Part shown: positions 1 to 8,528 of the stretch, piece by piece
Layout: each line of letters starts with the position of its first letter
Numbering within the stretch: the first letter of the stretch is position 1
DNA from: Paenibacillus polysaccharolyticus
GTDB lineage: Bacteria > Bacillota > Bacilli > Paenibacillales > Paenibacillaceae
Reading direction: 5' to 3'
DNA: 64,000 nucleotides
Assembly (NCBI RefSeq): GCF_900102085.1
Contig: NZ_FMVM01000005.1
Location: 1-64,000 of the forward strand
The notes under the pieces: model-generated
Databases searched by the model: none
What the model saw: only the letters and a program-made list of their open reading frames with translations
Told to the model about the DNA's origin: nothing
Made by a program: the position numbers and the translations under genes

Positions 1-59
1 GTGGTTTGTGTGGTTTGTGTGGTTTGTGTGGTTTGTGTGGTTTGTGTGGTTTGTGTGGC
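1..59. repeat. 9-bp tandem repeat at window edge
   Basis: Six perfect tandem copies of GTGGTTTGT plus a partial seventh begin at the first base, so the array probably continues outside the window. Neither strand gives a supported reading frame through it: the minus-strand frames meet stops upstream and have no start codon. Positions 60-255 are TG-rich on the plus strand and I see no gene there. Confidence 0.9.
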
Positions 60-255
60 TAGCGTTGTTCGTATGCCAGTTCCATAGTGTTGTGTGATTG
101 CGATATTGCTCCTGGTGTCGATGGTCTACATGCTGGTGATACAGTTGCTGATGTTAGGCTTGGTTTCGCGGTTAATGTTGGTGTTAACGATTAGTGGTGG
201 TGTACTGTGACCGTCCTGCCTGTGTAGTGTTGGTGTTACGACAATGCTTCTCCGA

Positions 256-1002
256 TTACCCTTCCTCATTCTCCTGACGACGCAGCCGTTTTAGCTGATC
301 CACGGCACTGTCCAACGCTTTTTTGCGCTGTTTCATGGAGCGTAGATGTTGCTGCTCCACCTCTTCAAAATGGGTATGATCCAGCTTCATCCAGTCCAGC
401 ACCTGGTTCAGAGGCGGTTTTACGTCGAGCTGTATTTTCTGGTGTTTGCGTGCTACACAACATAGATATTTATGATGGACTTCCAGTTTCAATACTTCAA
501 AATACGGTAATAAACACATCGCCAGATTACTCGCATAGAACGTCTGTTTATGATCATAGAATGGATGATAGCCATAAGGAACAGTCACGATGAGTGTGCC
601 TTCCTCCCCGAGCAGTCGATGGATCTGCAACAGCAGTGTCTCAGGATGCGCAAAATGTTCCAGCACTTCCCCTAGCAGGACAGTGTCAAACGTGGTTCTC
701 GCCTTCCATTGCGTGATGTCCAGCATGCGAAAATCGACATGGTTGCGGACGGGCTTGGATTCTTTAGCCAATTCCTCTTGCGCATAGCGGATACTTTCTT
801 CCTCCAAATCCACGCCTGTCACCCGAAAGCCTTCACGCCCCAGCAAAATAGACGTAATTCCCTGGCTGCATCCCACATCCAAAATACGTTTGCCTGTGGT
901 TTCCCGGCACATCCAGTGCACCCTAGTCCTCGTCGCTTCATGAGAATCTTCGGAATTAATCTCTCCGTAATAACGTTCGTTCACCCGGTCATGATTCGCC
1001 AT
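256..1002 (-). CDS. class I SAM-dependent methyltransferase
   Basis: A 248-residue protein with a Rossmann-type methyltransferase core. Motif I is ILDVGCSQGITS, followed by the acidic motif VTGVDLEEE, the post-motif region DTVLLGEVLEHFAHPE and the strand GTLIVTVPYG. This is the UbiE/Methyltransf_11-like layout, with no membrane segment. The start at 1002 has a GGGAGA site about 6 nt upstream; ATG at 1008 is also possible. It overlaps the end of the UDP-sugar dehydrogenase gene by 14 bp, so the two are cotranscribed and probably translationally coupled. By context it may methylate a sugar or a lipid-linked glycan intermediate, but the substrate is inferred only. The C-terminal tail is basic and helical. 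Confidence 0.85.
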   Translation of the reverse strand: MANHDRVNERYYGEINSEDSHEATRTRVHWMCRETTGKRILDVGCSQGITSILLGREGFRVTGVDLEEESIRYAQEELAKESKPVRNHVDFRMLDITQWKARTTFDTVLLGEVLEHFAHPETLLLQIHRLLGEEGTLIVTVPYGYHPFYDHKQTFYASNLAMCLLPYFEVLKLEVHHKYLCCVARKHQKIQLDVKPPLNQVLDWMKLDHTHFEEVEQQHLRSMKQRKKALDSAVDQLKRLRRQENEEG

Positions 1003-2884
1003 AGCCATCTCCCGTTTTCCCGTGCACATTTTTCATATCTTGATCCGCCCAGGCATCGTCTTGGATTCCATGCGATTCACCGTTCTCTTTCTCTGCACCT
1101 TCACCCGAGGGAACGCTCTCGCGTTTCGTACCCGGATATCTTTCATTTTGTCCTTTTACATCTGCCCCTGCTGAATCTTTCTCTCTCGTGGTCTGGCCGC
1201 TGTTACTATGACCTTTCGATCCTGACGCTTCATGCTCTGTATCTTGAAATTCCTCTTTCTCCATTCCCTGTTCCTCATGCTCTACATGTTCTGTTTCCGC
1301 AAGTTCAGCATCTTCCACAACTTCTTCATATTTCTCATGTTCCTCATGGCCTGCATGTTTTAGATATTCTGATTGGACACCCTTTTCCCTTTCAGCACCC
1401 TGACCCTTCTCCTGTTCCAAGCCGAGTGTTCTCCCATGGTCATGCCGCTCAGGCTGACCGAGCACAACGATATTGTTTCCGCGGCATCCGGCCGTGGCGT
1501 TACGTGTATCAAAAATCAGCGGTGCATGATCCGCCATCTCCTGATAATCAAACGAAGAATGGTCTGTCGTGATAATAACCAGATCGGCCCATGTCCACAA
1601 TTCGGGCGTAGCTTGCCGGGACTGGAGCATGGAACCATCATCTTGACGGAATACGGGCACCATCGGATCGGTGAAAACAACGTCGGCACCCGCTGCGCTC
1701 AGTAGCCGAAAGACGTCGAGCGCAGGGGATTCGCGCAGGTCGTCAATGTCTTTTTTGTACGCCATACCCGCCAGTACAACGCGGGCGCCGCGAATAGAAT
1801 GGCCACGTTGTTCCAGCAGGGCTGTTGCACGCTGAACTACGTGCTCTGGCATCTGCCGGTTCGTCGCATCTGCGAGCTCAATGAACCGCAACTCCGATCC
1901 CTGGCGATTGGCTGCCCAAGATAAATAGATCGGATCAATCGGAATGCAGTGCCCGCCAATACCCGGTCCAGGATAAAACGGCATGTAGCCAAACGGCTTC
2001 GTTGCCGCTGCCTGTAACACTTCCCAGATATCCACGCCCATCTGCTCACAAGCCGGGGTTAACTCATTAACCAGCGCAATGTTTACGCTGCGAAACGTAT
2101 TCTCGAACAGTTTCGCTGTCTCGGCAACGGTTGTCGAGCTAACAGGCACGACTTCGTTCAGAAACGAGCCATAGAATTGTGTTCCATAACTCAGACAGGC
2201 GGGAGTCGAACCGCCGATGATTTTCGGAGTGTTTTTCACACCATAATGCACGCTGCCCGGATCAACTCGCTCCGGCGAATAACAGACATAGAAATGTTCA
2301 CCTGCTGTCCAGCCGCGCGCTGCTTCTATGGGCTGTTTCACATGCTCTTCCGTCGTGCCTGGATACGTCGTGCTCTCCAGAATGACAAGGCTGCCCTGCT
2401 GAAGATAGGGGGTCATGCCCCCCACGGCTGATGAAATATAGGATATATCCGGCTGATGTTTATCCGTTAACGGAGTCGGTACACAGATGACAATGACATC
2501 CGCACCTGCAACTGCTGCATAATCCGTGCCTGCCGTTAACAAATTCGCCTCCAGCAGCGTTTGAAGCATCTCATCTTCAATGCCGATAATATACGAATGG
2601 CCTGCACGGAGCTTTGCCACTTTGCCTGCATCGATATCAATGCCGTGCACCTGGTAACCGGACTGTGCCATCTCAACGGCCATCGGCAGTCCCACGTAAC
2701 CAAGACCGATGACAACAGCCTTCAGGGAGCGGTCATGAATGCATTGAAGCGTGGTCTGCTGTGGCTTCGGGTAGAGTTGCTTCAATCGTTGCTGTTTCCG
2801 GCCACGGTGCTCTCCTGGAGTCTGTGCCTGCTTCTCCTTTTCATCTTGACGTTTCTCTTCGGGATTCAGGCTGTTCTCACTCAT
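989..2884 (-). CDS. UDP-N-acetyl-hexosamine 6-dehydrogenase with long acidic C-terminal tail
   Basis: A UDP-glucose/GDP-mannose dehydrogenase family enzyme of the WecC/TviB type, which oxidises C6 of a UDP-amino sugar to the uronic acid using two NAD+. Visible motifs are the Rossmann start VIGLGYVGLPMA, the central helix ENTFRSVNIALVNEL and the catalytic-cysteine loop GIGGHCIPIDP. The core is about residues 55-470 of 631; the family is usually 420-440 residues. A charged N-terminal extension of about 50 residues and a Glu/Lys/His-rich C-terminal tail of about 150-160 residues are extra. The start at 2884 has GGAGGTGG 5-7 nt upstream; an earlier ATG at 2941 lies inside the upstream gene. The upstream neighbour is the 4,6-dehydratase, pointing to synthesis of an acidic surface glycan. 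Confidence 0.9.
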   Translation of the reverse strand: MSENSLNPEEKRQDEKEKQAQTPGEHRGRKQQRLKQLYPKPQQTTLQCIHDRSLKAVVIGLGYVGLPMAVEMAQSGYQVHGIDIDAGKVAKLRAGHSYIIGIEDEMLQTLLEANLLTAGTDYAAVAGADVIVICVPTPLTDKHQPDISYISSAVGGMTPYLQQGSLVILESTTYPGTTEEHVKQPIEAARGWTAGEHFYVCYSPERVDPGSVHYGVKNTPKIIGGSTPACLSYGTQFYGSFLNEVVPVSSTTVAETAKLFENTFRSVNIALVNELTPACEQMGVDIWEVLQAAATKPFGYMPFYPGPGIGGHCIPIDPIYLSWAANRQGSELRFIELADATNRQMPEHVVQRATALLEQRGHSIRGARVVLAGMAYKKDIDDLRESPALDVFRLLSAAGADVVFTDPMVPVFRQDDGSMLQSRQATPELWTWADLVIITTDHSSFDYQEMADHAPLIFDTRNATAGCRGNNIVVLGQPERHDHGRTLGLEQEKGQGAEREKGVQSEYLKHAGHEEHEKYEEVVEDAELAETEHVEHEEQGMEKEEFQDTEHEASGSKGHSNSGQTTREKDSAGADVKGQNERYPGTKRESVPSGEGAEKENGESHGIQDDAWADQDMKNVHGKTGDGYGES

Positions 2885-2918
2885 CTCTTCCACCTCCAAA
2901 CGTTCCGCCTCCCTTCCG

Positions 2919-3908
2919 TTAGTCGATATATCCTCCTGCACGCAAAAACGTAGCTATCGCCGGTTTGTTCATCATTTCACTGTCAGAGCGATACTGATCA
3001 AACTTCACACGTGGCAGATGATCATAATGTTTCGTAAGACCTTGATCGGCATGCTCCGGCAAAATGACATAATACTGCGCATCGTACTGGCGAGTACGCG
3101 GTGCTTCAAATGGCGAGATCAGCACTTCGTGCAGCTTCTCCCCCGGACGGATGCCTGTCACTTTGTAATCGCCTGACGGGCGACCTGCCTGTTCGAGCAT
3201 GACAGATGCCAGTTCGGTCATGTTGCAAGCTTTCATTTTCATGACGAATGTTTCTCCACCTACCGCCGCTTCCGCTGCTTTGAGTAATAGATGAATAGCC
3301 TCGGTACGGGTCAGGAAAAAGCGAGTCATGCCTTCGTCCGTAATGGTCAGGCTTTTGCCTTCATCAATCTGTCTCCGGAACAAAGGTACAACACTGCCGC
3401 TTGTGCCCAGTACGTTGCCGCCGCGGATACATACAAACCGGGTCTTCTCGCTCAGCCAGTTGGCACGAATCATCATTTTTTCGCCCAGTGCCTTGGTCAT
3501 GCCATATACGTTAATCGGATCGACTGCCTTGTCGGTGGATACGTCAATGACTTTCGGAATCCCCATACGGATGGCCGCCCGAATAATATTCTGTGTCCCA
3601 ATCACATTTGTTTTAAATGCTTCATCCGGCTGATCCTCACAGACCGGAACATGCTTGAGCGCGGCCAGATGGAAGAGCACATCTACGCCTTGGCACGCTT
3701 CCTCCACTGCCCGGTAATCTCGAATATCTCCAATGATAAAACGCAGACGCGGATCATGATTGAACTCCCGCTGCATCGCGATCTGGGCATACTCGTTCCG
3801 AGATAGCAGTCGAATCTCCGCCGGGTTCTGCGCAAGCAGTACCTCCGTTAGCTTCTGACCCCAGGAGCCAGTTCCTCCGGTGACCAGAATCGTTTGTCCT
3901 TGAATCAT
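2919..3908 (-). CDS. UDP-N-acetylglucosamine 4,6-dehydratase-like SDR (PseB/CapD type)
   Basis: A 329-residue extended SDR. The N-terminus has the nucleotide-binding motif TGGTGSWGQ, then LFHLAALKHVP and the active-site region STDKAVDPINVYGMTKALGEK is visible in pieces, with Ser/Asp-Lys and Tyr-x-x-x-Lys residues in place. IRPGEKLHEVLI near residue 275 is typical of the PseB/CapE/FlaA1 family. These enzymes remove water from UDP-GlcNAc to give a 4-keto-6-deoxy sugar for capsule, pseudaminic-acid or other surface glycans. There is no N-terminal membrane domain, so it is the short soluble form. It lies 17 bp after the glycosyltransferase and 34 bp before the dehydrogenase start. The exact sugar product is not deducible. 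Confidence 0.9.
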   Translation of the reverse strand: MIQGQTILVTGGTGSWGQKLTEVLLAQNPAEIRLLSRNEYAQIAMQREFNHDPRLRFIIGDIRDYRAVEEACQGVDVLFHLAALKHVPVCEDQPDEAFKTNVIGTQNIIRAAIRMGIPKVIDVSTDKAVDPINVYGMTKALGEKMMIRANWLSEKTRFVCIRGGNVLGTSGSVVPLFRRQIDEGKSLTITDEGMTRFFLTRTEAIHLLLKAAEAAVGGETFVMKMKACNMTELASVMLEQAGRPSGDYKVTGIRPGEKLHEVLISPFEAPRTRQYDAQYYVILPEHADQGLTKHYDHLPRVKFDQYRSDSEMMNKPAIATFLRAGGYID

Positions 3909-3925
3909 GGATGAATCCCTCCTGT

Positions 3926-4615
3926 TCAGATCATGAATTCACGTAAAACCTGCGCCATCTCCTCGCGGCTTAAGCGGTCTTTAGGCGGTACTTTTTTGAC
4001 GGACGTATTGCTGGAATGAACGATATTGACGTAGTTCCGCGGTGCAAGCAGTTCATGTGGCAAGTCGATCACATTCCCATGCGTGCCTCGGCCCGGAAGC
4101 TTCACACGATATCCGGCGGCATATTCTGCTGTCTTGTACAGATAGACATAAAATTGCGGGGAGCGGTGGAATGCCGGAGCCATCTCGTTGTTCACACTGT
4201 CCCACAGATAACCATTCTGATTAATCAACGCCATCGTTTCTGGCTGAGGCTGCACATCATAGAGCTGCTGCACAAATGTTTTGTGATACAGATCGTCCGA
4301 ATCCAGACGGGCAATATAGATGTTTTCTACGTCTTTGGCGAACTCCAGAATCGCACGTACACTCTCGATGTGGGTTCCAAAACGAATATTCGAAGGCAGC
4401 GGCTCCTGGCTCGCCAAAATCTCCTGCATCAGCTCCCCGGATTCTTTGGAAAGCTTCACCACTGTCAAGAAATCTTGATTCGTCTGAGCCTTGAGACAAT
4501 GCAATGTAAATGTGCGAAAAATGTTCATACGGCGCTCCAGCCATTCGCGGGTCAGCCGCTGCGGATCTAACCCGTAGTTATTGAAGTTAATCTCAATCAC
4601 AACTTTCCTGGACAT
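3926..4615 (-). CDS. putative glycosyltransferase (rhamnosyltransferase-like, DxD motif)
   Basis: A 229-residue soluble protein with features of the GT-A-like putative rhamnosyltransferase family: an N-terminal strand VVIEINFNNYG, RTFTLHCLKAQTNQDF, and a metal/sugar-nucleotide motif ARLDSDD near residue 117. HSSNTSVKKVPPKDRLS lies near the C-terminus. The start at 4615 is preceded by GAGGAGGAAG; upstream in-frame GTG/ATG codons are inside that ribosome binding site. It is the first gene of the minus-strand glycan cluster. The 4616-4927 divergent spacer is AT-rich and I see no clear promoter or other gene in it. Donor and acceptor are unknown. Confidence 0.75.
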   Translation of the reverse strand: MSRKVVIEINFNNYGLDPQRLTREWLERRMNIFRTFTLHCLKAQTNQDFLTVVKLSKESGELMQEILASQEPLPSNIRFGTHIESVRAILEFAKDVENIYIARLDSDDLYHKTFVQQLYDVQPQPETMALINQNGYLWDSVNNEMAPAFHRSPQFYVYLYKTAEYAAGYRVKLPGRGTHGNVIDLPHELLAPRNYVNIVHSSNTSVKKVPPKDRLSREEMAQVLREFMI

Positions 4616-4927
4616 ACCCTTCCTCCTCATCACGCTGTAAGCCTATATGGCGAGTACAGACGTTTTCATAGTTTTTTTTAGAATGAAATCTCGTATCTAC
4701 GAAACTCGTTCCTCGCGCTGATCGCTTACACTTCAATTCTCTTAAATGCCAGCACTGTATAAAGTATGAACTCCTGAACATTCCGGCACCGACATATGTA
4801 CTGATTTTCTTATAAATAGATTGATATACACCCCAAGTTATCTATTGGAGGTCGAACGCACAGATCACGGTTTCTCTCGCGACATAGAATAGAGGAGCTT
4901 GATTTTCAAAGGGGGCAGGCATTCGGA

Positions 4928-5638
4928 ATGAATTCTACTTATCTAGAAATGCAAGACGTGCTGGATCAGCTTGAAGCAGCTTTGCAAGAGAAGCGTCCAT
5001 TCTCACTGGTGCGTGTGGGGGATGGTGAAAATATCGTGATGTCGCAAGAATCCGTATGGCCTATGGAGCAGGTGCTTCAAGAGCGCTGGGCAATTAAAGC
5101 TAATCTCGGACAAAAGGGGCTGCGGCTTCCCAACCTGAAGATGCGGGACGAAGTCGCTGCTTCGTTGAAAAGAGCCACTATTGTGGGTGTCCTTCCGCGT
5201 GGAGACAGCACCATCAAGGCTCCGGATTACCTTAAGCGGCCGCTGACCGATATGATCTTTGCTCACTACGGCATCGCGCCTGCGTTGACCTGTCATGCTT
5301 GTGTGAATCGTGAACTTGTGCAAGTACCTCGGTTTTGGCAGATGCTTGCCGGCAAACGTGTGTTGCTTGTAACGCGTGAACTGGATGAGTTAGAGGCCGC
5401 ACTCGTTAAGGAGCCTTATTATCTCGACATCGTAAGTACACTGGCTTTTGACAACTATGATCAGATGGATGAGACCTTGCAATGGATTCAAACGCATCAG
5501 GATGACTTTGATGTTGCACTGTTCTCTTGCGGGGTTAACGCCGTCATTCTTGCAGAACGAACAGCAGCACTGGCAGGTAAAGTCGCCATTGATTTTGGCA
5601 AAGCCAACAACATGATTTTGAAAGGACGCGCCAACTAA
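4928..5638 (+). CDS. GT-D-fold glycosyltransferase
   Basis: A 236-residue protein with the LVRVGDGE motif near residue 36, the hallmark of the GT-D (DUF1792-like) glycosyltransferase fold. Further matches are VGVLPRGD and a C-terminal FDVALFSCGVNAVILAE followed by AIDFGKANN. The family transfers hexoses onto protein or glycan acceptors in Gram-positive surface glycosylation. The gene diverges from the UDP-sugar cluster and is the only plus-strand member. GGGGGCAGG lies upstream of the ATG. The family assignment is fairly sure; substrate and acceptor are not. Confidence 0.75.
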   Translation: MNSTYLEMQDVLDQLEAALQEKRPFSLVRVGDGENIVMSQESVWPMEQVLQERWAIKANLGQKGLRLPNLKMRDEVAASLKRATIVGVLPRGDSTIKAPDYLKRPLTDMIFAHYGIAPALTCHACVNRELVQVPRFWQMLAGKRVLLVTRELDELEAALVKEPYYLDIVSTLAFDNYDQMDETLQWIQTHQDDFDVALFSCGVNAVILAERTAALAGKVAIDFGKANNMILKGRAN

Positions 5639-5786
5639 GTTGCATCTACAGTATTCAGTTTTTCTCTATGCCCATGATCGATAGCGCTGCTTGTATCTCT
5701 ACTTCTCCCTTTCCTTCTATATCAAAACCTTTCTAATCTCTCTCTTATAAATCAATGCTCTTACACTTCTGCTTCATCTCAAAACC

Positions 5787-5816
5787 AAAATCCCCGCCTA
5801 CCGAGGCGGGGATTTT
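5787..5816. terminator. bidirectional intrinsic terminator
   Basis: AAAATCCCCGCC, a six-base loop, then GGCGGGGATTTT. It has A and T tracts on both sides and lies between convergent genes. Confidence 0.9.
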
Positions 5817-5917
5817 GAATTATATCTTGATTGGAATGATCTTGATTGCCATGTAGCTGAAACAGGTACAACAAACGTTACTATAAGATGGTCTCTCTAA
5901 AGTCTTTCAAAGCTCCT

Positions 5918-6325
5918 TTAGTTGGTCGCGGCAATACCGTAGAACATCTCCGGCCCGGTTCGCACAGCTGTGGATACACCGGAGATGAATGACGTATATA
6001 CATTTTCCAGCGCTGGTGGTGCAGCCAGATCCTGAGCTGTGAACGAATGGAACTCGGCACCGCCATTTTGCCCGACCGTTCCTTCTGCTCGATAGATGAT
6101 GAAGAACGGATCGTACACAAAACCACGCACTATCTCTACAACAAACGTGTCGCCCAGTTCTCCTGTAACACCCACTGTACCATTCAAGGTAATGATAGGA
6201 TTAATGACCCCCTGGGTTTGAAGACCGATAGCGCCGAAAGGTTCAGGGGATTCGGACAAAGGTAATCCCGGTGCCCCTACGTATCCCGAGTTCTCCGAGG
6301 TTCTCATATCGAGAAACACGCCCAT
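5918..6325 (-). CDS. hypothetical beta-rich protein
   Basis: A 135-residue protein I do not recognise. It is cysteine-free, rich in Gly, Thr, Val and Phe, and alternates hydrophobic and polar residues as in a beta sandwich (INPIITLNGTVGVTGE, TFVVEIVRGFVYDPFFIIYR). No signal peptide or membrane helix is seen. The ATG at 6325 has TTGGAGGTG 7 nt upstream, so it is expressed. The pattern recalls jelly-roll or spore-surface structural proteins of Bacillales, but that is only a resemblance. It stands alone between the terminator at 5.8 kb and the divergent pseudouridine synthase. Confidence 0.6.
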   Translation of the reverse strand: MGVFLDMRTSENSGYVGAPGLPLSESPEPFGAIGLQTQGVINPIITLNGTVGVTGELGDTFVVEIVRGFVYDPFFIIYRAEGTVGQNGGAEFHSFTAQDLAAPPALENVYTSFISGVSTAVRTGPEMFYGIAATN

Positions 6326-6515
6326 GAAGTAACACCTCCAATGCTATGGGATAACATATTCTATGAAACTGATAACTCTTCGGATTGGATGGTTAGCAGA
6401 TTTGATGAACCTATTTTTAATTCCGCGCGGTTAATGGTATATTGAACAGCATAACGAAATGAACGGATCGTATGCACACAAAGGGTACAAGCTGTTCAGA
6501 AGGAGATTGTCATTC

Positions 6516-7667
6516 ATGAATAAACGCAAACGTTCAACCGGCGGTATATCTGCCAAAGGAAAATCATACGGAGGCTCTTCCAAGCCGCGTCCCGGCCGTT
6601 TCAACACTTCATCATCCAAACCGAATTCTCCTCGTTCGGGAGAGGATACGAGTAAGGTTTCAGCTTCCCATTCGTCCGTGGCGCCTGCAAAAAACGGTGG
6701 CAAAGGAAGCAAACCGGCCAAACCGGCCAAACCGGCTACGGCATCCAAGCGTCCAGGCAATGCACATTATCGCAAGTCCGAACCGCCACGTCAGTACAAG
6801 GTAACCGAGCCGGATGAACTGCTGAATTTCCTGCTGAAGCATATAAAGTCAGGACGTAATGCGGTGAAGTCCATTTTGGGACGTGGACAAGTATCGATAG
6901 ATGAGAAAGTTGTAACGAAGTTTAACGAACCTCTGCTACCCGGACAGATCGTATCCATCAGCAAAGAAGGGGCTGTAGCCGCTCCTTCTCTGACAGGTAT
7001 TAACATTTTGCATGAAGACGACGACATCATTGTGATTCGCAAGGAAGCCGGACTCCTATCGATCGCGGCTGACAAAAGTGACGATCTGACCGCTTATCGC
7101 CAGCTGATGTCACATGTGCGTCGTACCAACGAACTGAACCGGATTTTCATCGTGCATCGTCTGGATCGGGACACCTCGGGTGTGATGATGTTTGCCAAAA
7201 GTGAAGAGGTTCAGCAGCAGTTGCAAAACAACTGGAAAGAAAACGTACAAGACCGTGTTTATGTCGCACTGGTTGAAGGCGCGGTAGCTCAAGAAGAAGG
7301 CACCATCTCCTCTTGGCTCAAGGAAACTAAAACACTCAAGATGTACTCCAGTTCCCGTCCAAACGACGGGCAACATGCGGTTACGCATTATAAACGGCTG
7401 AAGTCGAACCGTGAGTTCTCCCTGCTGGAGGTTCGTCTGGAAACGGGTCGTAAAAATCAGATTCGTGTGCATATGGAAGACCTGGGACATCCGATTGCCG
7501 GGGATCGTAAATACGGCGCACGTACAAGAGATCTCGGACGTCTGGGACTCCATGCACGAGTATTGTCGTTTATTCATCCAACGACAGGCAAACTGATGAC
7601 ATTCGAAACGGATATTCCGAAGCCATTCCTGTATCCGTTCCGCGGAGAAGCTACACCTGCACAATAA
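6516..7667 (+). CDS. RluA-family pseudouridine synthase with basic N-terminal extension
   Basis: A 383-residue enzyme that isomerises uridine to pseudouridine in rRNA or tRNA. Residues 1-85 are a low-complexity Lys/Ser/Pro/Gly extension with a PAKPAKPA run. An S4-like RNA-binding segment follows (ELLNFLLKHIKSGRN, about 95-140). The catalytic RluA motif HRLDRDTSGVMMFAK contains the nucleophilic Asp, and LETGRKNQIRVHM matches the C-terminal motif. The start at 6516 has AGAAGGAGA upstream; the in-frame ATG at 6459 has none. The closest Bacillales homologues are the YhcT/YlyB/YjbO type, but the target uridine cannot be assigned. Confidence 0.9.
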   Translation: MNKRKRSTGGISAKGKSYGGSSKPRPGRFNTSSSKPNSPRSGEDTSKVSASHSSVAPAKNGGKGSKPAKPAKPATASKRPGNAHYRKSEPPRQYKVTEPDELLNFLLKHIKSGRNAVKSILGRGQVSIDEKVVTKFNEPLLPGQIVSISKEGAVAAPSLTGINILHEDDDIIVIRKEAGLLSIAADKSDDLTAYRQLMSHVRRTNELNRIFIVHRLDRDTSGVMMFAKSEEVQQQLQNNWKENVQDRVYVALVEGAVAQEEGTISSWLKETKTLKMYSSSRPNDGQHAVTHYKRLKSNREFSLLEVRLETGRKNQIRVHMEDLGHPIAGDRKYGARTRDLGRLGLHARVLSFIHPTTGKLMTFETDIPKPFLYPFRGEATPAQ

Positions 7668-7680
7668 CGTGCTCATACGA

Positions 7681-7730
7681 AGACGGACAACCGACTAAGA
7701 TGCCGTTCCTCACGGACTCATTGTCCGTCT
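7681..7730 (+). other. perfect 10-bp stem-loop before ypsA-like gene
   Basis: AGACGGACAA at 7681-7690 is the perfect reverse complement of TTGTCCGTCT at 7721-7730. The right arm abuts the AAGGAGGT ribosome binding site of the next gene. It lacks a T tract, so it may be an mRNA structure or a poor terminator for the upstream gene. Confidence 0.6.
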
Positions 7731-7748
7731 GAAAGGAGGTTAACACGT

Positions 7749-8327
7749 TTGCAAAACCTGTTTATTACCGGTTACCGTGCACATGAACTGCAAATTTTCG
7801 GTCAGAAGCATGAGGGCATACCCTACATTAAAAAAGCCATCGCCTCCCGCCTTACTCCGCTTGTGGAAGATGGCTTGGAATGGGTGCTAACTCCTGGTCA
7901 ATACGGTGTCGATCTGTGGGCCTGCGAGGTTGTGCTTGAACTGAAACAGAGCTATCCACATCTGAAGCTATCGATTATCACTGCTTTTCAGAACCCGGAG
8001 GAACAATGGAAAGAAGACAAGCAGGAGTATTACCGTTCCATTCTGTCTGGAGTGGACTACTATGGTGCAATTAGCAAACAGCCATATATCGGGCCATGGC
8101 AATTCACCGCACGGGACGATCTGCTGCTGCGCAAAAGCGATGGCCTGCTGCTTGTCTATGACGAAGATGCCGGCGAAGGTAGCCCACGTTTTGTAAAAGA
8201 AAAGGCAATCAAAAAACAACAAAACGAGCATTATCCCATCATTACGGTCACTTCCGAGGATATTCAATCTGTCGCGGAGGAAGAACGCATGAATGATTTT
8301 GCTTATGATGGGGATATCCCCTTCTAA
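7749..8327 (+). CDS. ypsA: YpsA-like DUF1273/SLOG-family protein
   Basis: A 192-residue protein starting MQNLFITGYRAHELQIF. It matches the DUF1273/YpsA family of the SLOG (LOG/Smf-like nucleotide-binding) superfamily; B. subtilis YpsA influences cell division and glucose-dependent growth. The early TGYR strand, GVDLWACEVVLELK and the late DGLLLVYDEDAGEGSPRF segment fit a Rossmann-like fold with a conserved acidic site. The TTG start at 7749 is chosen because AAGGAGGT lies 8 nt upstream. Usual family length is about 180 residues. It follows the pseudouridine synthase and ends in its own terminator. Confidence 0.85.
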   Translation: MQNLFITGYRAHELQIFGQKHEGIPYIKKAIASRLTPLVEDGLEWVLTPGQYGVDLWACEVVLELKQSYPHLKLSIITAFQNPEEQWKEDKQEYYRSILSGVDYYGAISKQPYIGPWQFTARDDLLLRKSDGLLLVYDEDAGEGSPRFVKEKAIKKQQNEHYPIITVTSEDIQSVAEEERMNDFAYDGDIPF

Positions 8328-8336
8328 CTTTGGATG

Positions 8337-8368
8337 CTGTACGGCAAATTGCTGTGCAGTATTTTTTT
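8337..8368 (+). terminator. intrinsic terminator after ypsA
   Basis: CTGTACGGC, loop AAATT, GCTGTGCAG (nine pairs, two G-U), followed by TATTTTTTT. Confidence 0.85.
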
Positions 8369-8528
8369 CTGACTGGACTCCGTTTTTATTGGACTCTTAA
8401 GCTGAACTCAAGGAGTACGTCCGCTCGCCACAAATGGGAAACTCATGTTTTTTTTCGGGCAAGGTTGGGTATAAGTAGTATTAAAACTGCGATTTTTATG
8501 TCGTATGGGACAAAGGGGAACTGCAACC

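Noticed and set aside
1..255. Coding sequence entering from the left edge
   Set aside because: All six frames across 60-255 contain stops, and the frames through the tandem repeat have no start codon or ribosome binding site.
709..1572. 287-codon plus-strand open frame
   Set aside because: It runs antisense across two well-supported genes, is His/Ser/Pro-biased as expected of a reverse-strand shadow, and has no ribosome binding site.
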